64,000 nucleotides of DNA from Pseudoscleropodium purum (Eukaryota; Streptophyta; Bryopsida; Hypnales; Brachytheciaceae), in assembly GCA_963969395.1 (NCBI GenBank), contig OZ017804.1:17050001-17114000 (forward strand). Reading direction: 5' to 3'. This document shows, in pieces, positions 20,573 through 30,600 of this stretch. Under the pieces are notes generated by a model. It worked only from the letters and a program-made list of their open reading frames with translations, did not search any database and was not told the origin of the DNA. Numbering within the stretch: the first letter of the stretch is position 1; each line of letters starts with the position of its first letter. A program made the translations under genes and the position numbers.

Positions 20573-23255
20573 AGCAAATTGTTCTTTTTTCAAAATCTCA
20601 CGGTATAGATGTTTAACCCCTAAAGTTCTTTTCCCTAAAAGCACTTCAAAACTGCAATTAGTAATGCAAATACCAAGTCTTAGAAGAAAAATACTTTTGG
20701 GCATATGTAACTATAGGATCTTGTAGTAAATTAGTTGGAAAAGATGTGGAAAAAATTTTAGACAAATCCACCATTTGGATTGTAAGATATTAGATATTGA
20801 ATGTTTCATTTAAGGAGGCTACTCAATTATGTCTATTAATGAACAATTGGTAGGCTAACAAACCTAACTTAGCATGTATTTAATATTTGTTGCAATTGTT
20901 TTAGGAATATTATAACATAACACTATTATAATATTCTTATAAATGATATAGTACTAAATCATTTCAAAATCAACAACATTCGAACACAATCTGTCAATCT
21001 TGTCTTCCATACTCCTTTAATGATATATATATATATATATAAATATATATACATATATAAAATATATTAGATAAATCAACATGAACAAATCAATGATTAT
21101 ATATTTCATAGATCTATTCTTCATCAATCAAATAAGAGTGCATGTGCAAATATAAACAAAGATGGTTTCTCCATTTGTTCCCAAAAATTAAATAAACAAA
21201 TAGAGAAAGATATGAAGTGAATGTTACTTGGAGAATTGAAGGGAAAGAAATTGAAGTACTCAATTGCATTTTATTAAATTGGAAAATTGCATGTGGATGG
21301 CATGAATTAATCTTCATAGATGCTAAACTCATACGAGTTGCATTTCAACATTTATAATTTATGCAATTGATTGAATTGAAAGCTCTTGTAATTACATTTT
21401 CAAATTTTTGATTGAATCATTCAAATTTGCAAGAGTGATTTATGATAGATTTATAACTTTAAATGTGAAAGCATTGAATGCCTTTATGTGTTTATTCATC
21501 AATATATTAATTTTAAATAAATAATATATATTTTTTATAACATATGCATAAACCATTGCATTAAAAAAAATAAAAAACTAAGAGCCAAGCCAAATAGGCT
21601 GGTCAAATGAAAAGAACAAGAGAACAAGAGCCCTACGAGATAGAAAGTAAAGGAAAAAAAAGAAAATATCAAAAGGATTCAAAGAAAGGAGCAAGATGCA
21701 TTCTTGCAAGACTGCAGAATACATAATGATTTCAAAATCCAAACACATTAACACAAATATATTTTCTATTTCAATGAGAGCCAAAAATGAAAAATGAACT
21801 ACCTTGCTCTCAAAGATTGTACAATGTACACATTATACAAAATGAACATATAACAAAAAGAGTAGAAGACATTGTTTATCATGATTGAAAACTGAAATGA
21901 TTTTTTCTTTCTATGTAGAATATTTTATGAAATGTAACAATGTATCTAATTATCATAGTAATTGGTAGAAATCTTTGTGCAGTACATAGAAACATTTCAT
22001 TCATGTGGAGTTTTTTTATTTATTTAGGATTAAAATTGAAGTATTATACTCTACAAAGTACAAACCAAAAACAATACCATATACCTAAGTTCAAAAGTTT
22101 GCAATTGTTTCATGAATTCATTTTGAAAACTCAAACGAAGAAATATTTTATAATCAATATCTTATTCATTTGAATCAGGGTTGAAACGACGTCTGGACGC
22201 GGACGCTGTGTCCGCAGCGTTCGCTGACATTCGCGGTCCGGTGGACACAGCGTCCGCTTGTCCCCCGTTCGTCCGTCCGCCCGATTACGGCCGTCCGATC
22301 GATGCGCGGACTGATCTGATCCACACGATTTGGGCGTCCACCTCGGGCCGTCTGCCCCGCCCCGCCCGTTCGCTTTCCAACGGCGGTCGGGACGCTGTGT
22401 CCGCTAGCGTCCGTGCGTCCGGACGTCCGGAAAACGGACGCTATTTTAGGGCGGACGTTGAGATTCGTCAACCCTGATTTGAATCATTTCAAAATTTGAA
22501 TTCCGAATTCAATTCCTATTTATAATAGAAATTATGTTTGTCAATTTTTTAGATCTTTAAACAATGAACCCTTTTTTTTTAAATTAATATTTAAAAACAT
22601 CTGAAATAAGAATATTGGAATTACCCTTCAAAATAAATATAGCATATGTAATCATGTATAAGTGTATAATGTATTCTACTCAACCAACTCAAGTAACAAA
22701 TTTTTCTATGTTTTTAAGGAAAAATATAGCCATACATGATTTGAAAGTTAAAACATTGATTCTTTTTCTTTGTTTTCAAATCTAATCAAAATTTCATTAA
22801 AAAATATAAAAGACTCGATGTTCATTTGAAGATTGTGATGCACTTCTAATTAGAAATCACAACCTTTCATTAAATATCATGAGGTTGAAATCCATTAAAC
22901 TGTTATTCTAATTATGTATTGGGGCCTTTTTAAAAAATTTCATTTGCTTACGATGAAAGAAGAATTGATTATTTCTGCAAAACATTTGATTTCCTAATGA
23001 ACTTTAAAAAAATCCCCACCATCTTCAGATCTTCTCAAAACCTATTTAGAAGGTTAATATGAGTAAATAATCCAAACATATTCAACTTAACCACATTCCC
23101 CTCATTCGTAAAACAATTTAGGGGAGAAAAGTATAGGATTTAGGGTTTACACTTTTTTTTTTTAAAATGATAAATCAATTACATTGATCCTCATTTAGCA
23201 GTGATTATTAGGCTATTTTTTTTTTGAAATGTGACCGCTCTTTTTGAGTAATAAT
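20571..23255. repeat. AT-rich filler module, giant-element copy, with nested MITE
   Basis: Inverted and near-identical to 10831-13220, except for the 301-bp MITE plus its duplication at 22168-22484. The copy without the MITE preserves the empty site. No gene is seen. Confidence 0.75.
22176..22476 (+). mobile_element. Nested hAT MITE, 301 bp, with 8-bp target duplication
   Basis: CAGGGTTGA (22176-22184) and TCAACCCTG (22468-22476) are perfect inverse ends, flanked by ATTTGAAT at 22168-22175 and 22477-22484. The related filler copy near 11620-11640 has one uninterrupted ATTTGAAT followed by CATTTC (on the opposite strand), which is the empty site. The first 70 bases match the left end of the giant element and the last 70 its right end. 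It is therefore a deletion derivative or a minimal member of the same family, and the GTCCGCC words fill its whole body. Confidence 0.93.
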
Positions 23256-23530
23256 GGCCTCATAGAATGCACCAATGGACAGCTGGGTAGACGCCGTCGG
23301 CGGTCAGTGTTTAAGTGGGGCGGTTGGCGTGTCCAAAGCGCGGACGGCGTCGAAAGGCGGACAGTGCGAACAGTCCGGTCGGACGGGGTAGTCGGACGGG
23401 GTGACGGGCGGACAGTGCGTCCGCTGCCGAAGCGGACGTTGTCGGTCCGCTCGGCGGACGCGAGGTTCGGGGCCGCTTCATGCAGTTCGGAGCAGGTCCG
23501 GCGGCGGATGGCTATAAGGGTGGAGTGACT
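23256..23530. repeat. GGCGGAC array upstream of the RING-type gene
   Basis: The part at 23270-23365 is the inverse of 10730-10820 in the nested element, after which the two diverge into different genes. This marks the point where the transposase and RING-type modules replace each other. Confidence 0.75.
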
Positions 23531-23730
23531 TTCATTTCTTCTCACTTCAATTCTCCTTTGGTGCCAAGTTGGATGTGCTACTATTGCTTTATGTGCTAGT
23601 TGCTCCTACGGGGTGGAGAGTTGGGGTCCTCTATCTTTTGTTACTGTGTTACGGTTGATGCCATCACTTTTGACTATTACGTGAGATTTTTTTATTCACT
23701 TCAATTGGTTATTGAATCCAATTGACAATC

Positions 23731-26700
23731 ATGAACGGCAAAGGTAATCGAAATATTGATGGGGTGACTCCGGGAAGCGAAGCCAAGAAAAAGAGCAAAG
23801 TGAAGGGGGCTACACATGACCTTCGGCTTGACATTTTAAATGATCCTACAATTAAAGCAGAGAGCGGGTGGGAAGATGAAGACGCAGAGTATTGGACATA
23901 AAAAATGTGCAGGACCTATGTTAAAATGTACCACATTGACAAGTTGTGGCCTCAGGAGTCGCACAAGAGTCATACACGGGATTTTTGTTGTCAACCATGG
24001 ACTTGCAAGAACAAACATTTTGTCCATCGATCTGCGGAGGCGTGGCGTGTTCTATTCGGAAACAAGCCCAGAAGCAAAGGCTATATTAATTATAGCGTGG
24101 TGTGTATGGTTTACACTGAACTTATATTAGAGCGCAAAATCGATTGGAGCACGTTTCCGACAACAACAGCTTGCCCACTTCTACTTGAAGCCAATCAAAA
24201 GGACATTCCCGACTTGTACAATTCAGAGGGAGAAACAGAAAAAGTATTAAAAAATACTATTGAGGTGAAAACGGATGGTGTGGAGAAAGCCTCAAATGTT
24301 GAAGAGTTACGGTCTATACAATCTCCAACAAAAGTAATCAATGAAAACTCTTCGAAAAATGTGGGGAAAGATGTGGAGAAAGATGTAGAGGTGTAGGAGG
24401 GTGAAGTCTTTTCCACAGCTCCAACGCGTTTGACCTTTACACCAATTGTTGTGGCACAAACGCAAACAGAGTTTTGTAAACGAAGGCAATGTTTGCACGG
24501 AACGCGGGAAAACTTCAAAAAGTAAAGTAGACGAAGTCTTGGGGGAAAAAGTGGCAAAGGCTAATGCTACAATTGATAGTTTGATAGCCAACAATTGTTT
24601 TGATAGTTTGGTCTACAAATCTCCGCCTATGCATCAAGGCGTTGAATCTAGTCCAGCGTTAAGTTTAGAAGACAAAGTACATACGCCTCGTGGACAAGGC
24701 GTGACGATTGATAATATATCCTCATTATGGAGTTCCGAGCGTAAAAAGCGAGCGGAGGAGTTTCCATTTACAGCGTCATTGCCGAGTCCTCTACATCGAA
24801 CCTTGCAAGACATGTCTAATCCAAAACAATTGGAAAATCTTTTGAAGCTCTCGGTTTAGTTTGCTAACCTTCATGAAGAAATAGGTGGATCATCTAACCC
24901 CAATGATGGTGCTACTTCTGTTCCAATGAGTCCACTTGCAGGTCCAAAGAATGTTGCACATATACTTGATACAGCTTTCAAGATGACGATGTCAACTGAA
25001 TTTTTATCTGAAGTTGCTCCGACTTTTATGAATTTGGCCAAGGAGTTTTCTTTAATGGCACTAGAGATGTTGAAAGGTGCTATAGCATTTCAGAATCTCA
25101 CGAAGACTTTCGGACCACTTTTCGAAGAAAGAGATGTTCATATACTACAATTGCTGGAATATGAGAAGAAAATTGCTGACCTTGGAGGAGTGGAAGCAAG
25201 GTGCAAAGTGTTGGAGTTGAAATTAAAGACTTCGGAGAGTGAGGTTGAACATTTAAATGAACAATCATCGAAGCAAATGGAAGAGTTGATGAAGATGCGT
25301 AAACAGACTACAGAATTACAAGGGACCTCCAAGAATCCGAGTGAGGTTGCAATCTCACCAGTGATTGTACTCGGAGACAGTCAAGAGACTCAAAAGAGTG
25401 AAGATAAGCTCTCTCTTCCTTTTGATAAGGCCGAAGCAAGCGACAACCCTGCCATTGTGAATGTACAAGAAAGTCACCACATGAGCATGTTAAAAGCGAC
25501 ACAACAACCATCAATGAAAAAGCTTTCATCTGTTTACGTAAATGCGGAGACGCAAACAGAGAGTTGTGTCTTTGAAAAGTTGAAGTATAAATTGGAGGAG
25601 GCAATTGAAGCAAAAAGAATTGTTGAATCCGAGTTGAATCGATTGCAATTGTGCTTGAATTTGAAGAAGTTTATGCCATCTAGCGGCTTGGAGTCTCAAT
25701 GGTTAGCATGGGTACAAAGACTTCAAGATAGACCCTCTATAGTATCTCAAGCAATGGCAGGTCTTCAAACATTGGCAATGGAGTCGAATGAAAATTGCAA
25801 TGCCTTTCAAAGCTCTTTAAGTTGGTTCAAGACTATGTTTGACCAACATCCTTCAAAGGGATATACGGAGATCACATGTTGGGGAGACATGAATGCCATG
25901 TTTGAGCGGTTAAACCACACAAAGAAGGACTAAGTTCCACCCATGAATTGGGCCTTGGAAGTAGAGGAAGGATGGGTCCCTTACAACACACTTTCAGCAC
26001 ACATCAATGTGAAAGACAAGCGAGTGGTGCATGCTTGTGATCCAGCCTCTCCAATCTTGGATGGTTGTTGTAGCCTTTGCCAAGGCTTCTTTGGACTGGA
26101 AGGTGCAGTAACCATGGGCCAATATTGCCACTCTTTCCATGTCACTTGCATTGTGAAAGCATCACTTATTCGTTCGGTATGTACCGAGTGTCGTAGTCCA
26201 TTGAGTGCTAGGTTCTACGAAATGTTTGGTATCTTGGAAGCTATGCCTCCAAGCCACAAGTACAATCGTTGGAATCTTCCTCTTGATCAAGCGCTGTACA
26301 AATTCCAAAATTATCAACATTGGGGGAAGCCAATCCGGTGGAATGCAAATGAACAAAGGCATGATTTGTACGAGGAATCTGAGCAACCATTGGATTTGGA
26401 TGTGTGGATGACTCACAATAGAGAGGTGGAATTGCGGGCTCGAGGAATCGTAGATGACGCGACCTGTGAAATGTTTTGTCGCAACATGGGGGGACATTGG
26501 AGCTTGCAACACGAAAAGTTCTTTTGTTTTCTAGATAAAAAAGTGGAGAGAGGACCAAAAGACAGTTGGGTGGAGGTGAACCATGGAAAAAAGTTCGATG
26601 AGCAGTATAAGGCATACAACCACACCCTCGTAGGTAGGGCCCTTCTATTGTCGAAGTTGGAAGAGGCTGCAAAAGTTCGTGCTGTCTACGATACAAATGG

Positions 26701-27181
26701 ACAAACAAGCACAGGACATTCATCTGTAAATGTGGCAGCAACATTTGATAGGCGCATTGGCGATATTATAGGGCATTGGAAGGCTTTCCTATTGGATGGA
26801 GACTGCCTCACAGTATGGCAAGGGAAAGGAGATGATGAAGTTGTTTAAGCGATGGTAAATCGTGTGGAGAGCAACTTGAGAACCTTGAAGGTAGACGAAG
26901 TCGATTTATCACCAAAAAAAGAACAAAAAAGGAAGCGTGAAGAGGACGATGACTTCTCTCCGGAAACCAAGAAACAATTTCATAAGGTGGACATCAAAGT
27001 TCAATCTGGAGGGCGAATAGTCCGTTCAAGTCAACAACGGTCAACTCGTCAATTCTCTGCTAAACTCCTCGGTACAGCAGATTTTCCTTTTGTTTTGGGA
27101 GAAGGTAGTGGTCCATCTGGTGGAAAGTACGATTTGAAGAGAATTTTGTTTTTTAAAAACAATGGTCCTTTCATTGTTTAA
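23731..27181 (+). pseudogene. Large passenger gene: zinc-finger-like N-terminus, coiled coils, RING-like finger
   Basis: ATG at 23731 begins a unit of about 1,150 codons. It has in-frame stops at 23899-23901, 24394-24396, 24857-24859, 25931-25933 and 26846-26848, and a one-base frameshift near 24471-24476. After removal of that shift, everything from about 24475 to 27181 lies in one frame. The N-terminus carries KMCRTYVKMYHIDKLW, shared with the gene at 16758-18021. Coiled-coil segments lie near 25120-25320 (VEARCKVLELKLKTSESEVE) and 25570-25660. A RING-like finger spans 26069-26203: CSLC, then YCHSFHVTCI, then CTECRSPL. Its central Cys-His spacing is one residue shorter than the usual CxH. 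The end is basic (KKEQKRKREEDDD). A RING finger suggests ubiquitin ligase or protein-binding function, but the rest is unrecognised. The gene occupies the slot held by the transposase in the nested element. Confidence 0.65.
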
Positions 27182-27429
27182 AAACAAAAAAGAATGTGAA
27201 AGATTTAGATCTTAAAAAGATTGTATAGGATTCAGTAGTGATATTGGAACTATGTTTTCATGTATTTTGTTTATACATATATATTTATATATAAAGATGC
27301 TATATTTTCATTTGCGTATAAAAATATTTTTATATGTACATCTTATTTTACGTGGATGCATTCATTTGTGATTGTGTAACATTCAAATTACATAACAATA
27401 TAAAATTTTCTAATGACTAATGGTAATGT
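27182..27429. other. 3' flank of the RING-type gene
   Basis: Short AT-rich stretch with TATATATTTATATATAA near 27280. Probably 3' UTR; nothing else seen. Confidence 0.4.
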
Positions 27430-27659
27430 GAAGTCCGCCCTGTCCGTCTGCCCCATCTAGTCTGTCCGCCCAACCGCCCTGTCCGACTGCCCCGTCTGCC
27501 CTGTCCGTCCGACCCGTTTGGCTTGTCCGCCTGACCGCGCCGTCCGACCGCCCCGCCCATCCGCCTTCCATCGGTGGGAGGGACGCTGCGTCCGCTAGCG
27601 TCCATGCGTCCGGAAAACGGACCCTATTTTGGGGCGGACGTTGAGATTCGTCAACCCTG
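27430..27659. repeat. Right subterminal array and terminus of the giant element
   Basis: GTCCGCC, GTCCGAC and CCGCCC words are followed by GGGGCGGACGTTGAGATTCG and TCAACCCTG. The final 70 bases match the right ends of the MITE and, inverted, of the nested element. Confidence 0.85.
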
Positions 27660-27667
27660 ATTAAATA
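27660..27667. repeat. Right 8-bp target site duplication of the giant element
   Basis: ATTAAATA, identical to 4106-4113. Confidence 0.9.
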
Positions 27668-30600
27668 ATATAAGATTAAGAAATAATTTAAAATTTTTAC
27701 TTGAAAAAACAAACTTTCCTTCAGCTATAGATGAGTGAATTTTTAGCATTGAATTATGAAAGAAATTAATATTTTTATACATTTTAGAAAGTGAAATAGG
27801 TTGTAAGAAGATGAGATTTGGTAGATCCTTTAATATTAAAATTTATCAAGTTTGGTCAACAAATCAAAACCAACATCTAAATGTAGAATCCTCTAATTGA
27901 AAGAATAAACATTTAATAAAGTTTATAATTGACAACGTGTCTAAACTATGGAATTTTTACTTTATAACTACATTTTTGGAAAACTTGTGGTGTGAAAACT
28001 CCTTGTAAGAATGATAAAAAAATAGAAAAAAAAAAAATAGAAATTTTGGAATACTAAAATTAGAGATTCAATTTTGAAAAGCTTATTTTGAAAGGGTATA
28101 ATTGGTTACATGGTGCCAAAACAAGAATGTTGATTATTGTCATTGTAGTAATGCTATTAAAAAAAACCTTACAAAGATCTTTGGTAACTTCACATTATTA
28201 TTTAAGATATTTAGGTGAAAGAAGTGATGCAAGAAATTATTTATTTGAAGTCAAACCCTTATTTAAGGGATATAGGTGATGGAGGATATTCATTCTATTT
28301 GCCTATACAATTCTTACATGCCCTTTAGTTTGTCATTCTAAAGGTTGCCCTTGTTTTGTTGTTGAATAGGGCTCCCTAGCCTTTTCCAAAGGTCAATTAC
28401 TATTGCCACATGTTTAATGTAATGTGGACAAAAGTAGTTTATATTCAAGATAAGATGAAATAATACTAGCTAAGAATATGTCTTTTAAGATAATGTGTTT
28501 TTAGATTATATTAGAAATATAACGTAGTTTAGGATGGTGGAGTGGCAAATAAAAAATAATTAAAGGCTAGAAAGATATGAAATATTTTGATGATTGTCTT
28601 TCTTGAAATATTTGTGCATAAAGAGAGCCTTGGAGTTTTGCCTCATAGTTGGATTCTTCATGACAAAATAGACTTAATATTTGGTTTCCTTTGATATTTT
28701 AAACCCCTAAAATCCCAAGGCCTTTTTTCCATCACTAGTTAGAACTATCATATCTATTGTACATAAAGAACAAAAAACTAATTTTTTTTCATATCTAACC
28801 ATAGGATCTTGCACTAGACTAGGATGAAAAAGAAGACTTTGAATCTTTTTAGCTGAAACTTTCTCACTGCCAATATAAAAATTCTAAAAAATTATTTTGA
28901 AAAATTGAGTTGAAAGTCTAAATTTTTTTTTGAGTAAACAAACTTGAATTTCATGCTATAAAAATTGTTCAATGTAAGTAGGTACAAAACTGAAACGAGA
29001 TGGTATTGAAATACACTAATATCCAAGGTAGTATTGATTGAGAAAGCATACTAATTACTAAACCTTTGATATGTTTTTTTTGAAGATTTTGAAAATTGAG
29101 TTCAAAAACAAATCCAATATACTATTTTCTCAAGAAGATGCTATGATTGCCTTCAAAGAAAGAAGCTTAAAAAAATTCACAACATTAATCCAAATGGAAT
29201 GAATCAAATCTTTCTATGTAGAAAAAATATAATTTATAAGAAACTAATTTTTTAAATTTGCATTTCAAGTTTTTGTAAATTTTTTTGGTATTTGGTGAGT
29301 TCTATTTTGTACTTAGGATGGCAAAATGTTTGCTCTTGGACACTAATTGAAATAGAAATTATATTCCTAAAAAATAATATGTTTTTCTATGTTATAAAAA
29401 GTTTTTAAAAAATCATTGCAAAAATTGATACTACAAGAGCCTACCTAAAATCCATTATCCTCCTTATAAAGACAATAGGATTTTGGGGATTATCTCCTAA
29501 ATGCCCAAGGTCTTTTTGAGCTTCTTGGAATTTGCATAAAACTAAACAAAAAGTTCAAATTTTGATTAGTTTTTATCAATTTAAAAAAAATCACTTTATA
29601 AATTCAAACTAGGCATGTTATGAATCATATATGAAAAGAAAATACAATAATGTCATTTACAGATTGAAAAATTATAATGTTTGATGAAGAATGTGTTAAA
29701 ATTGTAAAATTGATTTGAAGTCATTCAATCCACTTTTTACTTAGAAATCTAAAATTGAGGTTGTGAAAAGACGAAGCTAAAGGTCATAACATATATAATT
29801 TTAATTGATTTACAACTTCTCAAAATCTATTCTACAATTTTTTTTAGTGAATTTCCAATGTGATTTTCCCCTCAAGGTCCAATGTGTTTGAGGAATTGAA
29901 GTTCAACTCTATAAGCCTCTAATAGTACTAAAAACCTAAAATTTGCAATTGATACCTTTATACAAATTCTTCAATAGAAAAATCATGAACAATTTTATTC
30001 AAAAATAGGTTTTTGATGCTCAAAATAGACTTTAGACTTTAGAAGATATTTGATTTTTAAAAATGTCAAGAAATAATAATTTGATAAAAATTATATAGTT
30101 TTGATGTTCAGCCAATGCTAAAATCTAATTCCTTAGATATTTAAAGACTAATACCTATACCCCTACATGACCAATTGTTGGAATTTCAAACAACGGATGA
30201 ATTCATAAATAGCCCAAGTATGCAAAAGTACATTTTTTTCATCCATGGATTTTTTTGAAGAGTTTTGTGCTAGATCTTCACCATTTGAATGGTAGATTTT
30301 AAAGACTTTATTTTTGCAAATATTACATAATTCAAAGGGTATTGGTAGGTTTGGCAAAATAAATATTTTTTAGTTCAAAAATTTCCCCTTCTAAAAAAAC
30401 TTTAATAAGAAAATAAAATAAAAATCTTCAAAATTAATTATGATTAGAACTTAACATTTTGAAATTAGAGGGAATTCTTTTTGTCAAAGACAAATATTCA
30501 TTTCTCAATCAATTTTAGAAGGAATTTCTAGTTTTTGGCTTCAAATATTATTGAAAAATATAGGTTTGTATACTAGTTGCTTTAGCCATATGGATACAAT

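Larger units (their letters stand above)
4114..27659 (+). mobile_element. Giant modular hAT-type DNA transposon, 23.5 kb
   Basis: The left end is CAGGGTTGA (4114-4122) and the right end is its exact inverse complement TCAACCCTG (27651-27659). Both are bounded by the 8-bp duplication ATTAAATA. Short inverted repeats beginning CAGGG with 8-bp duplications are characteristic of hAT elements. It holds a kinase-like gene, a nested related element, a Gly/Tyr/Ser-rich protein gene, a SINE-bearing stretch, an AT-rich filler with a nested MITE, and a RING-like/coiled-coil gene. No transposase of its own was found outside the nested element, so it was probably mobilised in trans, or its transposase was replaced by the RING-type gene. 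All internal genes carry stops, so the copy is decayed. Even without its nested 9.6-kb insertion the element is about 13.9 kb, far larger than typical plant hAT elements of a few kilobases. Confidence 0.88.
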
